Source of the DNA: Stentor coeruleus | Lineage: Eukaryota; Ciliophora; Heterotrichea; Heterotrichida; Stentoridae | Assembly: GCA_001970955.1 (NCBI GenBank) | Contig: MPUH01000108.1 | Span: forward strand, 42,194-106,193 | Direction of reading: 5' to 3' | Length of the DNA: 64,000 nucleotides | In this document: one piece after another, positions 9,883 to 21,300 of the stretch | How positions within the stretch are numbered: the first letter of the stretch is position 1 | Layout: the number at the start of each line of letters is the position of its first letter | Program-made: the position numbers and the translations under genes | Notes under the pieces: generated by a model | Seen by the model: the letters and a program-made list of their open reading frames with translations, nothing else | Told to the model about the DNA's origin: nothing | Database searches by the model: none

Positions 9883-10623
9883 TATTGGTAATTTTATAAT
9901 CCTATATTATTTTTATACTTAGAGATCGATAATTATAAACTAAATTTATAACAAAAACACATTGAAATTTATAGAAAGGAAATAAAATTTAAGCTTTAAA
10001 TTATAGATATTTTAGTTTGAATATTAGATAAATTTAAGTATTTTATAAATTAATAGGGTGAATTATTACAACTTACGATTGAAAATTAGTTGAGATAATA
10101 TAGAATATTATATGTGTTCTAAGTTTATAAAGTATAAAAATTTTATTATTTGTGTGATAATAAATAATTAAATAAAACAAAGTGGATATAATTTGCAAAA
10201 TTTTCAAATAAAATTTATAGTAAATAAAGCTTTATAGTCAGTTTAAGTTTGATAATTAGTTGAGATAATATGGATAATTATATGTGTTCTAAGTTTATAA
10301 AATACAAAATTGACTAAACATAAAATTCCCAATATTTATTATTTTATTTAAGAAAACATAGTAGCATACGCATTATTAAAACCTTAAAAATATTGATTTT
10401 CAAATAATAATAATTCTCCCAAAAATAAACACTAAGTCATAAAAAAAATCCAAAAGCCTATTTTTAACCATCTTATAATTTGCAAAATTACTTTCAAATA
10501 CTTAGTAAATTTATAAAATGAATATTTTAAAAACAATTTCTATAATCTTATTTCTATTCATCTTAATTAGCACATAAAAATATCTTTAATACAAAAAAAC
10601 CTAATTTCTAATAAAATCCAAAA
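9883..10623. other. intergenic region
   Basis: About 740 bp, extremely AT-rich, between divergent genes. An imperfect direct repeat of roughly 55 bp (gttgagataatatagaatattatatg and its variant) occurs at about 10090 and 10260. I see no gene or RNA. Confidence 0.6.
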
Positions 10624-11700
10624 ATGGGTTCAAAAAATTCTCATGGGACAATATACATCCAACTTGAGCAATCTTCATCATCTGGAGGTGAAGAAGTAAT
10701 AGGAATAATCCATATCTCATTAAAAACTCTTCTATCATCCCCAACCCTAATCCTATCATTCAAAGGTAAAGAAACTACTCATTGGGAAGAAACTCGAACT
10801 GTTTCAACAAAAAATTCAGATGGAGAAAGCGATTCTGAAACAGTCACAGATTATTATGATGGTAAATATCTAATATGTGACCACAGACATTCAGTTTTTA
10901 AATGGAATAACGAATTAACTCCAGGAGATTATAGTATACCATTTACATTTATTCTTCCAGAAAACATCCCAGGATCATTTTCTTATACTTCTTCATCAAC
11001 ATTAGCTAAAATACAATACAAATTTTATGCACAAATAACCACTTCTAGTCATAAAGTTTCTGGAAAAGTCTTAATTCATATACATCAAGATATCACAATT
11101 TTCAATACTAACATTATTCTTGATAGATCAGCTAAAATGAGATCTTGGTGTTTTTATAACAAAGGAACTTGTACAATTTCAGCACATAGTCCTCAAGATA
11201 CGTACAACCCTTCACAAACCGCAGTTTTTTTTGTGAATGTCAACAATTCTAGGTCACAACTTGCTATTCAAAGCATTTCATGTGAACTTTTTTGTAATCT
11301 TCGTCTTCAATCATCATCTAAAACAAACAAATTTATTAAAGAAAGCTTGATTAAAAAGAATTTCCCTATGAAAATCAACCCATTTGATGAAGAACTTCAT
11401 GAACCTATGGAAATATATATTGAACTTGGACAAAAATTAAATAGTTTACAGAGTATGTATTCGACTAAAGGTATTATTATCAATTGTTCATATACTTGTA
11501 GAATTGAAGCTGTTATGGAAGCTAGGCTAATGTGCTGTGGAGAGTATCCTAGAATTGAAATGCCTATGATTATTATACCTAATGTTATACAACCTCAACC
11601 TTCAGCACCTATTGATCCTCAAGATTGGAGGCCAGAAATACTTCCTCAGGTGAATTTTAAATCTGGCCAAGAATCTGAAATTAGATATTTAGATAACTAA
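10624..11700 (+). CDS. arrestin-domain protein 1
   Basis: 358 residues with the two-lobed beta-sandwich layout of arrestin-domain (ARRDC/alpha-arrestin) adaptors. The N lobe has the conserved sequence run: G-x-V/I-x-G-I-I-H-I near residue 25, LILSFKGKETTHW near residue 44, then PGDYSIPFTFILPENIPGSF near residue 99 and a following YKFYAQI strand. The C lobe contains a CCGEYPRIEMPMIIIPN segment near the end, shared with its neighbour. The protein begins MGSKNS, which fits the MGxxxS myristoylation pattern. Arrestin-fold adaptors usually link membrane receptors to sorting or ubiquitylation; I see no PPxY motif, so the ligase-adaptor role is not shown. The next gene is a clear tandem paralogue. 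Confidence 0.88.
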   Translation: MGSKNSHGTIYIQLEQSSSSGGEEVIGIIHISLKTLLSSPTLILSFKGKETTHWEETRTVSTKNSDGESDSETVTDYYDGKYLICDHRHSVFKWNNELTPGDYSIPFTFILPENIPGSFSYTSSSTLAKIQYKFYAQITTSSHKVSGKVLIHIHQDITIFNTNIILDRSAKMRSWCFYNKGTCTISAHSPQDTYNPSQTAVFFVNVNNSRSQLAIQSISCELFCNLRLQSSSKTNKFIKESLIKKNFPMKINPFDEELHEPMEIYIELGQKLNSLQSMYSTKGIIINCSYTCRIEAVMEARLMCCGEYPRIEMPMIIIPNVIQPQPSAPIDPQDWRPEILPQVNFKSGQESEIRYLDN

Positions 11701-11859
11701 ATTTTAATCATCAATTATTATTCTTAAATTATGTCAATTGTATGTGACAATGCAAATAATTTTCAAAATAACTTTATTAGTTCTTTATGACTTAAAATAA
11801 TATAATTTTATAATCCAATACTAACTCAAGCTATAAAAGCCTAATCAGGGTGCAAATAA

Positions 11860-12951
11860 ATGGGAGGGAGTAATTCTCATGGATCAATTTTGGTCCAGCT
11901 AGAAAACTCGTCAAGCAAAGGTAATGAAGAAATAACTGGTATTGTGCATATTTCTTTAAAAGAACCCTTCCCACCTTCTACCCTTTATCTAATCTTCAAA
12001 GGTAAAGAACAAACTCACTGGACTGAAAACCATAAAGAATATTGGACAGATTCAAAAGGTAAAAGGCATTCAAGGACTCATATAGAGCATATACATGGTA
12101 AGCATCTTTTATGTAATTATAAACATCCAATATGTGTATGGAACACCGAAATCCAACCAGGTGGTTACAGTATACCTTTTTCTTTTATTATCCCAGGAGG
12201 TCTTCCTGGTAGTTTTTACTTTGAAGATTATCAAAAAGATGCAGCAATAGTATACAAATTTCATGCTAGACTTATTGGTAATAACAATAAAAAAATTACA
12301 GGTAAAAGTTTAATCAACATAGAATTAAACTCGGATTTTAATATCGAAAGCATAACTAAAAGAAAAACTGCTGAAATGAAAGTTTGGTGTTTTTTAAAAA
12401 AAGGTAGATGCAAAATCAATGCTGGATTTCCTCAAAATGCGTATAGTCCTAATCAGATTGCAACAGTTATGGTTGAAGTTGATAATACAGATTCAATGCT
12501 ACCTGTAAAAGCTATTATTTGTAGGTTGAAATATAATATTAAGCTAACTAGCAATTCTGGGAAAACTACATTATCACAGAGAACTTTAATAAAAGAAGAA
12601 ATGCCTGTGAATATTGATTTAGGACAAGCTCTTTTAAATAATCATGCTGTTGAGATATTTTTGGACTTAAATCATCATAGTGAAATACTACAGAAAATGT
12701 ATTCAACTAGAGGAAATATTATTGAATGCATATATACAATTGAAGCTGAAGCTGAAATGGCTGGAAACTGTATGTGTTGTGGTGAGTATCCACAAGTTGA
12801 AGTTACAATGAATATTATACCTAATATGCCAATACCACCACCAAGTGTCCCTGAAGCTCCTGAAAATTGGAATCCTCAGTTACTTAAAGAAATTAGCATC
12901 ACATATGATAAAGAATCACAACCTAATGAAATAACTGCAGAACTTATCTAG
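11860..12951 (+). CDS. arrestin-domain protein 2
   Basis: 363 residues, paralogue of the gene 160 bp upstream, with the same order of landmarks: MGGSNSHGSI start, GIVHISLKEPFPPSTL, FKGKEQTHW, PGGYSIPFSFIIPGGLPGSF, YKFHARLIG, and a C-terminal CCGEYPQVEVTMNIIPNMP. MGGSNS again fits a myristoylation site. The spacing and shared start context (MGxxNSHG) indicate a recent tandem duplication. It faces the PDI-like gene tail to tail with a gap of 36 bp. Ends TAG. Confidence 0.88.
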   Translation: MGGSNSHGSILVQLENSSSKGNEEITGIVHISLKEPFPPSTLYLIFKGKEQTHWTENHKEYWTDSKGKRHSRTHIEHIHGKHLLCNYKHPICVWNTEIQPGGYSIPFSFIIPGGLPGSFYFEDYQKDAAIVYKFHARLIGNNNKKITGKSLINIELNSDFNIESITKRKTAEMKVWCFLKKGRCKINAGFPQNAYSPNQIATVMVEVDNTDSMLPVKAIICRLKYNIKLTSNSGKTTLSQRTLIKEEMPVNIDLGQALLNNHAVEIFLDLNHHSEILQKMYSTRGNIIECIYTIEAEAEMAGNCMCCGEYPQVEVTMNIIPNMPIPPPSVPEAPENWNPQLLKEISITYDKESQPNEITAELI

Positions 12952-12987
12952 TAATACTAAAAATGATAATAAATTTTTATTAGCTAT

Positions 12988-14524
12988 CTAAAGGTCGGTT
13001 TTCTTTGAGTAGGATTTGATAAAGCTAATTATAGGAAACTTACCAATATGAGTATTTGTATAGTCATATCCTAATCTTTTATTTTTAGTAAACATTTTCA
13101 ATGTTGGTACAGCTGCTAATTTGATCCCATCAACTTCATTATGTTTAATATTGATTTTCCCAAGTTCTACATCTGTTATATTTTTAGTCTCAAAAGCAGC
13201 TCTTTCAAATATTTCAAGACCTTTCATTGAGTCTACATCATCTTTTATATAAAAATATACTGCAATATTTTTATCATTAGAAAACACATATTTGTCAAAA
13301 TTATCACTAACCAAAACCCTTATCCCTTTTTCAAACTCAGGATCCGGTATTGGTTCAGATCTATAATAAGGTTTAAGTTTATTGTTTTTCCATCCCTTAA
13401 TAAAATTTTCAAGTCCTTCATAAGTTAAGTCATCAGTTTTATATTTAACCAAATCGTTTCTGTTGTTTTTATATGCAAAAATAACAGCAAGAGGCTGCTT
13501 TTCTGGGCCAAAACCAAGAAACTCCTGAAAGTTTTCAGTTGAATTATCATTCAAATCAGTATTAGTAATAAGTAATTCCTCATGATAAATCTCAGCTAAA
13601 TTTACTAAAGTACTATTATAAGCCCCTATTTCAGCTTCATCAACAAGTAGTACTAATGAATCATATTTCTCATTAAGAATCATCCCAATAGTATGTTTTG
13701 TCCATGGGTATATCTTTGGTGGTTTATGGCTTTCAATAAACCTAGACAAATCCAAAAATGAATCAGTCAAATTGTATGTGAATTTTTGTTTATCTGAATA
13801 ATGAATAACTATAGGTTTACCATCTTCCAATTGACTTAAACCTTCAGAATTATCCCAAATCCCAAATACTCCATAATCTAAAGTTGTATATGCTTTATGA
13901 AAAACATCTATAAGCTCATGAGATTTCTCCCCAACATATACTGTGGCAACTTTGTTTTCTGAGAATTTTTTCAAATCTTTACTTGTTTCTATAAGAGTAT
14001 ATGGGGATTCTATACGTTTTAAAATCCATGATAAAACTCCTTCTACTGTTCTGTGTCCTGTATAAGGTACTTGAATTCCATTGACAAAATAAATCAAAGT
14101 TGGGAAAGATTTGATTTTATATTTTCTTAATAACTCTTCTTGATTACCACCATCTACTATGCCTACATTCAGGTTTTTAAGCATTTTCAATTGTTTAGCA
14201 GCTTCGTAATATGATGGGGCAAAAGTTTTACAATGGCTGGGGGAAAGATTTGATTTTATATTTTCTTAATAACTCTTCTTGATTACCACCATCTACTATG
14301 CCTAAATTCAGGTTTTTAAGCATTTTCAATTGTTTAGCAGCTTCGTAATATGATGGGGCAAAAGTTTTACAATGGCTACATGTTGGTGAAAAAAACTCAA
14401 CCAAGAGACCATTTTGCACTGATAAGGCCTCGTCAAAGTTTTCAGAGGTCAAACCCCATAGGCCTTGATGGATTTCAGTTAAAGCTGAATAACACGTGTT
14501 CAATAGGGATAAAAAGATAATCAT
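12988..14524 (-). CDS. protein disulfide isomerase-like protein (broken by a 139-bp duplication)
   Basis: A secreted-pathway thioredoxin-fold protein. The N terminus (from ATG 14524) is a signal peptide-like hydrophobic stretch, followed by a thioredoxin domain with active site CSHC at about residues 49-52; animal PDIs have CGHC. After it come KIKSFPTLIYFVNG (with the cis-proline) and further thioredoxin-like domains without CxxC, to about 435 residues in all. The reading frame is split: 14102-14238 is repeated at 14241-14377 with one mismatch, shifting the frame by one base. Removing one copy restores a continuous protein, so an assembly error is the likely cause. Expected role: disulfide formation or chaperoning in the ER. 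No KDEL is present at the C terminus (KKTDL). Confidence 0.85.
14102..14377. repeat. 137-bp direct duplication inside the PDI gene
   Basis: 14102-14238 and 14241-14377 are identical apart from one base (C/A), joined by GG. The offset of 139 bp is not a multiple of three, so it disrupts the conserved protein. Given six N-marked duplications elsewhere in this window, an unmerged overlap is more likely than a real repeat. Confidence 0.8.
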
Positions 14525-15007
14525 TATAAAGTTTATTATGAAAATGTTATAGAATTTGGGTATTAAAATTAGTTTTGGATAATTTTCAGGTAAAAGGATT
14601 GATGTAAGAATGTTTAGAGTATTTTGAATGGGTTTGAATTAATTATGATTTCAGGTTTTTGGGGTTGAGATATAGTGATTTAGCTTATTGGCTTTTATGT
14701 AAAATTTGGTGCATATTACTAAATTTCAAATAATGCAAATAAAACTAATAGTTAAAAATAAACATATTTTATTTTAATTAAAAAACAAAAGGAAATTATT
14801 AAATTAAAAAAATGCCATTAAAATAATAGCCAAAACTAAACATAATTTTATTTACATTATAAAACAATAGTAAATTATAAAATAAAAAAATTCTCATTCA
14901 ATTAATATATAACTAATAATTAAATATAATCATATCTATCATTCATTAATTAAATGCCCAACAAAAAATTTTTATCTTAAATCAATTACATTCATAATTT
15001 CATTATA
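14525..15007. other. intergenic region
   Basis: About 480 bp of very AT-rich DNA between the PDI-like gene and the third arrestin gene. It contains two related A-rich stretches (about 14760 and 14845, both with aaaaaataaacata-like words) but no gene or RNA that I can support. Confidence 0.6.
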
Positions 15008-16051
15008 TTAATCATTTTCTATCTCATCACTAGTTACACTCGCAGTTAATGTTAAAGGAGAAATTTTTAAGGCTAAAGGCCATAAATCTTCTCTAGAAAT
15101 CATCTTTGGAGAAGGGGGTTTATACACATTTGGTATTATTTGAATATAAGAGCTCAAGCAAGGCCATATAGAAGTAGTAAGGGCATTTAATTCTAAATCA
15201 GCTCTTAAAACAAATAAAATTTCAAAAGCTGGGCCAATCCTCGAATAAATCTTATTAAGTGGAGCTGATAAATAAGGTAAGTCTATAACAGCCTCATAAA
15301 CATAAACATCATCTCTAAAAGGTTCAATTTTAACAGGTACTTGCATATGATAAAAATCTAAAATATTAGTCAATACAATAGAATCTTTATTTTTGATATT
15401 CAAAATGCAAGATAAAGTTAATGTTAAACTTTTTGAAGCTATTGAAGACCTACTGTTATCAATTTCTATACTCACAATAGCTGGATGAGATGATGAATAA
15501 TAATTTGTTGGATGTTTTATAGAAATATTAATATATCCACGTTTACAACAGCATAAACTACGTAAAGGGAATTCTTGGAAAACTTCTTGATTTTTTATTT
15601 CTTTTTGAGGATTTGGCAAGATTAATAAAGGAACTTTGGCACTTCCTAATAGTAATTTTTTATGAGTTATTAATTTTGCGGTTATTGTATATGTTATTGA
15701 TGCTTGTATATGAGTAGTTGTAAAATCTAATGATGCATCAAGTTCTTCAGGAAGAATTATTGTAAAAGGGATGCTGTAATTATTTCGCTTTATACCTTCT
15801 TCCCATGTTAAGAGAACTATTTTTAGACTGTGAAGTTTGTGTTTTTGTATAGTTTCTCTTTCTTGCTTTGAAGCCTGGATTTTTTTAACAGTTTCTCTTC
15901 CTTTGAAACATAAGATTAGAGTTGAAGGAGGAAGTATGTGCTGGACTAAAATATGCACTAAACCTTCTACTTCTTCACCTCCAGTATAAGAACTATTCTT
16001 GATTTTCACGGCAAGCTTCCCTCCTGCTTCAAGTGATACCTGCTGACCCAT
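15008..16051 (-). CDS. arrestin-domain protein 3
   Basis: 347 residues, related to the two arrestin genes at 10.6-12.9 kb but more divergent. Landmarks: EEVEGLVHILVQHILPPSTL near residue 26, LCFKGRETV near residue 48, NNYSIPFTIILPEELDASL near residue 90, and an IQIIPNVYKPP segment near the end where the others have IIPN. The loop between the first strands is shorter. It begins MGQQVS, again of MGxxxS type. It is on the opposite strand, so it was not part of a simple tandem duplication. Probable membrane-associated sorting adaptor. Confidence 0.8.
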   Translation of the reverse strand: MGQQVSLEAGGKLAVKIKNSSYTGGEEVEGLVHILVQHILPPSTLILCFKGRETVKKIQASKQERETIQKHKLHSLKIVLLTWEEGIKRNNYSIPFTIILPEELDASLDFTTTHIQASITYTITAKLITHKKLLLGSAKVPLLILPNPQKEIKNQEVFQEFPLRSLCCCKRGYINISIKHPTNYYSSSHPAIVSIEIDNSRSSIASKSLTLTLSCILNIKNKDSIVLTNILDFYHMQVPVKIEPFRDDVYVYEAVIDLPYLSAPLNKIYSRIGPAFEILFVLRADLELNALTTSIWPCLSSYIQIIPNVYKPPSPKMISREDLWPLALKISPLTLTASVTSDEIEND

Positions 16052-16844
16052 ATTTATGACCTATATATATAATTAGGTAAAAAATCATGTTTGTTAGTGA
16101 TTACAATAAAAAATTTAGCATTATCAATTCGCCTTTTTTTTTAAGTTTCTTATTGTCTAAAACTTATTTTATTATTATATCTTATGCTTATATTCTTAGT
16201 AAAAATAGTTTTTTTATACTAAAAAGCATAATTTTTTTCTAGAAGGTTGTTGATTTATATTTTTATATTTGACCAATTTTATATAAGATTCTCTTATTAT
16301 TCATAATGCGATTACAATGTGGATATAGTTAAAGTAATTTAGATCTGATGAGATATTATTTTAATATTTATTATATTTAGATGTATTTGTAAGGGTTAAT
16401 GAGTAGGCTCATGAATAATTTTTATTGTTATACAACCATAGTTTAAATAAAAAATCTGTTATGCTTACTGCAAGTTTTGATTAAAAAAACTAAATCTTTC
16501 AAACTACATAAACTTATCTCTATATCAATATTATTTCTTTGGGATATTATAAATTTCTTATTTTTAATTATCTTTTAATTCTCACACTTATCAAAATTAA
16601 AAATTCAGATTGCATTCCTAATTGTAGCTAAGAGGCTTATCTTAAGTTATCAGTAAACCAAAATTTATGTTATTCAATCTATTTATATTATTAAAATCAT
16701 AAATAATTACAAAATATTTATCTTCATATTAACCTTTTACAATATATTTTATCTTAATCAATCATCTAATAAATAAATTCTATAACTTTCAAATCTTTAA
16801 CTGAGACTCGAAATCCAAAAAATGTTATTATACGAAATATTTAA
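16052..16844. other. intergenic region between divergent genes
   Basis: About 790 bp, very AT-rich, lying between two gene starts. I see no gene, RNA or clear repeat. It probably holds both promoters. Confidence 0.6.
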
Positions 16845-17357
16845 ATGGCCGATGATGGGGGAAGCATCAAACTAAGAAACTTAATTATCCGAGACACCTA
16901 CAAAGAACGTTGGCTAAAAGATAAAATCCTAGTAAAAGAAAACGAACGCAAAAATCGTCTTGAAATACTAAAAAGGTCAGCAATCAGATTTTCCAATAGC
17001 CCTTTCGCTGTAAATGTTTTAGCCCTTGACGAAATTAGTGAGTATAAACGAAATTTTATCAAAAAAGTACAAAAAAACCTAAAATCAGGCAAACCCAAAC
17101 GTAAAACTTCGAAAACTCGCCAGGAAAAATTTTTAGCCAAACTCCGAAACGAAGTTAAAGTAATAGAAAACAGTAAAATCCAAATAGATGAGAAAAAACT
17201 TAAAGCTGGTATAAATGATAAGCATCAATTATTATATACAATAAAATCTTCAAAGAAATCTAAACAGAAATCCCGAGAAAGTGATGGAGTGTTTGGAGTT
17301 TCCAGGGGTATTCAAAGCCATACATCGAAATCAGGGAACAATTCTTATATGTTTTGA
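16845..17357 (+). CDS. hypothetical basic protein
   Basis: 170 residues, strongly basic. It starts MADDGGSIKLRNLIIRDTYKERW, continues with a Lys/Glu-rich helix, then a very basic patch (KSGKPKRKTSKTRQEKF) and a Ser/Lys-rich tail. There is no membrane segment and no known motif. The basic patch suggests nucleic-acid or ribosome binding, and the next gene encodes a ribosomal protein, but that is inference. It ends with TGA, which supports TGA being a stop in this organism. Confidence 0.6.
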   Translation: MADDGGSIKLRNLIIRDTYKERWLKDKILVKENERKNRLEILKRSAIRFSNSPFAVNVLALDEISEYKRNFIKKVQKNLKSGKPKRKTSKTRQEKFLAKLRNEVKVIENSKIQIDEKKLKAGINDKHQLLYTIKSSKKSKQKSRESDGVFGVSRGIQSHTSKSGNNSYMF

Positions 17358-17472
17358 TATATTAGGTATGTAAATATATGTAATTTAAGTTAAATATTAT
17401 AGTTTATTTAGGAAATACTTAGAGGGTTAAAATGTATAAGGAGACACCATTTTTTATGGTCTGAATATAAAA

Positions 17473-17640
17473 ATGACTAACCATCTCTGGAATACTCATC
17501 CTAAAGGCAATTCGAAAGGATCAAGATCTTGTAGGGTTTGTAACGGAAGAAATGGGCTTATTCGTAAGTATGATTTGATGGTATGCAGAAGATGCTTTAG
17601 AGAACAAGCTGAACAGATTGGCTTTAAGAAATATAGATAA
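17473..17640 (+). CDS. RPS29: 40S ribosomal protein S29 (uS14)
   Basis: A 55-residue protein in the head of the small ribosomal subunit. It has the complete eukaryotic S29 pattern: [20 protein letters not shown] near the start, a zinc site of four cysteines (C20, C23, C38, C41), [19 protein letters not shown], and the usual IGFKKYR end. Length is normal (56 in humans). No intron is present. The start at 17473 is the only ATG that gives the full family N terminus. Ends TAA. Confidence 0.97.
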   Translation: MTNHLWNTHPKGNSKGSRSCRVCNGRNGLIRKYDLMVCRRCFREQAEQIGFKKYR

Positions 17641-18322
17641 GTAAACATAGAACTTATAACCTTTAAGTTGTTTTGTAGTTAGTTTAATATCCTGAAGATA
17701 TCATTGATGATTTAATAAAAGAAAAAACACGGAGGCTGAGATGGAGATGAACATATCAAAAAAATTTAAAAATAATTTTGGCAGGCTTTGTGGGATATGT
17801 GCTAAAGGATTTATTATTAAAAAGGTATAAGTATTTGTAATAAATATACCAAAGGGCTAAACTACAAATATTATATTATAGATAATCTATTTCTAAAACA
17901 ATAAAACAAGTTTTTAAGTTCAATGCTTTTTGGCTGATTTCAATCAATAATTTTTCATTCTCTTGATAATCTCAAAAATATACGCTAAACCTTACTTCTC
18001 CTCTACAAAACTATTATCTCTTTATTATCCTAACATAATCAGCCTTCTTATCAATTCCCTTTAGNACTACAAATATTATATTATAGATAATCTATTTCTA
18101 AAACAATAAAACAAGTTTTTAAGTTCAATTGCTTTTTGGCTGATTTCAATCAATAATTTTTCATTCTCTTGATAATCTCAAAAATATACGCTAAACCTAT
18201 CTTCTCCTCTACAAAACTATTATCTCTTTATTATCCTAACATAATCAGCCTTCTTATCAATTCCCTTTAACCAACCTAACTGTCTTATATATAATTCTTT
18301 TAATTTAATACGTAAAACAATT
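17641..18322. other. intergenic region with a duplicated segment
   Basis: About 680 bp. 17860-18064 and 18066-18270 are near-identical on either side of a single N at 18065, a likely unmerged contig overlap. Around 17695-17750 one frame reads about 18 coding-like codons (PEDIIDDLIKEKTRRLRWR) ending at a TGA; no start was found, so no gene is called. Confidence 0.6.
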
Positions 18323-21300
18323 TCAGTTATTCCGCAAACTCAATCTCTCTAAATTTCCCACCAAAGTTTTCAGCCAAGAAGTCAAATTCGGGTTCTTTCT
18401 CGCCAAATCTTCAATAAACCCTTGCATTTTTTCGCTTTTAGGGTCGAAATTCATCGTCAAAAATGAGTTTATCTTATCTTCAATATACCTTAAAACCAGC
18501 TCAAACTCTTTAACTCGTTTTTGGAAATTTTTTCTATCACTTTCCTTTTTCTTAGTCATTTTTTCCAGTTCCTCAGTCAGATTTTTCATATGTACAGTTT
18601 CGAAATTACTATCTTTAGCTGACCCAAGTTCTTTTTCAAGACTTGCAATCATTTCATTTTTCTGACTTATCAACCTTTCTAAATGGCTTGCATAGTTCCC
18701 AGGAGATTTATTAGCCTCTCTTCTTTGCAGTTCATTTTTCATATCATAATTTTCCGACAAGCATACTTTTAGTCTTTCTTCAAGATCTTTTATTCTTGAA
18801 CTTGCCCTTAATGTTTGATCTCTTTCAGGTGTAGTTTGTCCTAATGCGTCAATAAGTTTAGATTCAGATTTAGTAAGTTTTTCTTGTAAAATTTGAATTG
18901 AATGATATTGTTCGTTAATAATCTCTTTCAATTCTAAGATTTTAGAACTTGGGTCAAGAAGTTTTGACTCTTTAACTACAGCTTCAAGTTCTAGTTTCAG
19001 ATTAGAAATTTCTCTAAGATTACATTCTTTAACATCTTCAAGTTGTTGTGTTTTCGCTAATAATATCCCTTGAGTTTTATCCAGTTCATTTCTGAGTATG
19101 TTGCAATTTTCATCTAATTTATATTTTTCATCATTTAATTTGTTAACATAATCAGTCAAAGCTGTAATTTTTTCCTCATTTGCTGTGTTTTCATTAAGCA
19201 CAGTTCTAAGTTTTATTTTTTCTTCTTTTTCTTTATAAGCTATTTCTGTAAGATACCTGTTTTCTTCTTGGATTTTTTCAAGGTCGGACTCAAAAAGTTT
19301 ATTTTTTTCTATTTTATCTTCCAAAGATTTTTGGTACTGAAGCAAATCGTAGTTATTTTGGTTTATCCTATCAACATATCTTTTTTCATTATCTTTTAAT
19401 ATGAGTATTTTCTGGACAATTATTTTCCCTTGTTCGCTTATTTCATTAACAATATTCTCGCTTTCTGGTATAATACTTAATCTTTCACCTTTTTCATTTG
19501 GAATCTGACATGGGTGAACTTCTCCCAAATGTTTATCAACACATACAATAGTTGCATTTGATCTATACAAAAGCTTAGAAATACTATCTTTTTCATCTTC
19601 TAAAGATTTTATTATCATTTGCATTTTATCTAAAGCTTCTTCACTTGATATAATATGTTCTTTTAATTGATCATTTTCTTGTCTTAATCCATGGATTTTT
19701 TCATGAGTCATTCCTAAGGTCGAATACATAGTTTTTTGGCTATTTGGTAATATGTCTTGGCTTATAAGATTATAAGTATTTGTTAATTCTTGGGTTAAAA
19801 AATCGATTTTTGATTGAAGTTCTTTCATGCAGTTATCTGCATTTTTTGAATACTCGTCAAATTGCATGTTTTTAAAATGGAGCATTTTTTGCAAGTCTTT
19901 TATGCAAGTGTTAAGTCTTAGGTTTTTCTCTGAGAGTTCGATAATCCGTTGTTCAAGTTCTTCATTTCTCATAATCCACCTTTCGGTTTCTGCTCTGGAT
20001 AAAGTTGTTATTTTGTTTATGTTATTTAAGAGATTTTTTAAGTTTTGGCCTTCAGTGTTTATGATGTTGTTTACTAAAGACTTGAGTTTGTTTTCTCGGT
20101 TTAAAGATTCTTGAAGCTGCTCGTTTAGACTTTCTTTTGTAATTTCTGCGTTTTTCAGTTCTGGTTTTTCTGGTTTGTTTGGTTTGGATGCATTTGTCAA
20201 GCTAGTCAAATGCCTTATCATGTTTTCAGCTTGTTTTTTCAAATGCTGATATTCCTGATCTTTATTGGATATAGTTCTTTCAAGGTCTTCAGTCAATTTT
20301 TGTAGATTCTCATCTTTTTTCTTACATTGATCTTCAAGTTCTTGTATACGAATACAAGCTTGAGTGAATTCTTCAACACGTTTTTTGTTTATAGCATCAA
20401 TTTCGCTTAGTTTTTGTTCCAGTTCTTCCAATGTTAGTTCTAAGTTGTTTTTTTCTTGGGATTGCTGAAGGAGAACTATATTAAGCTGATTGACTTGGTT
20501 TTCATATTGTTCCATAGCTTGAGCGTACTTGTTTTTCAGAGTTAGCAACTCATCTCTAAGCCTTTCTTCAGTTTTTTTCATAATTTCAATATCAGACCTT
20601 TTCTTTTCAACTCCAGTTTTCGTTTTGACGAGATTCCTGTTTTCTTTTTTCAAACCATCGTTTTCGTTTGTTACTTTTTCAAGGTCCTTAGCAAGTTTTT
20701 CACACTCAGCATTGAGTTTTTTAATTATATTTTGTGCTCTATCCAAAGCTGAGTTCTTTTTTCTTATTTCCTCTTCGTATTCATCGATAAACCCACTTAG
20801 TTTTATCACTTGAGAAGACTCGCTTTCAAGTTTTTTCATCAAATCAGCATTTGAGCCTTCTAACTTTTTATGACTTTCCTGCAAATAGTTCATTTGCTTT
20901 AAAAAATTTTCCCTTTCATGATCAAATTCCTCTGAATGCTCCCTAGGCTGGGCATTTAATTCTTCTGCTATTTCATCATGAGCCGCTTTTAATTCTTCAT
21001 ACATCTCTTTAAACCTCTGTAATTCAGAATTAGGACTTACTCTTAATTGTTCTTCTAAATCTCTAACCTTCTCTTTTAATCTCATACAATTTTCACAAGG
21101 CTTCGAATGTTCTCTCTGATAACTTAAATCTTCCAGCATTTCCTGGACGTTTAAAAATTCTAAGTTCAAATCATTATATTTTTGTGTTAATTTGTTAACT
21201 TTTTCCCTTTCTTTTTCATATTTTTGTGCCAGTGAGCCTTGGACTTCTTGTACTTGTATTTTTTGACATCTCGATATTATGGCCCGCTCGTTTTCAAATG

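Noticed and set aside
17700-17745. C/D-box snoRNA downstream of uS14 (TGATGA ... CTGA)
   Set aside because: The same bases read as a short coding-like frame, the C box lacks the purine, and no terminal stem is clear.
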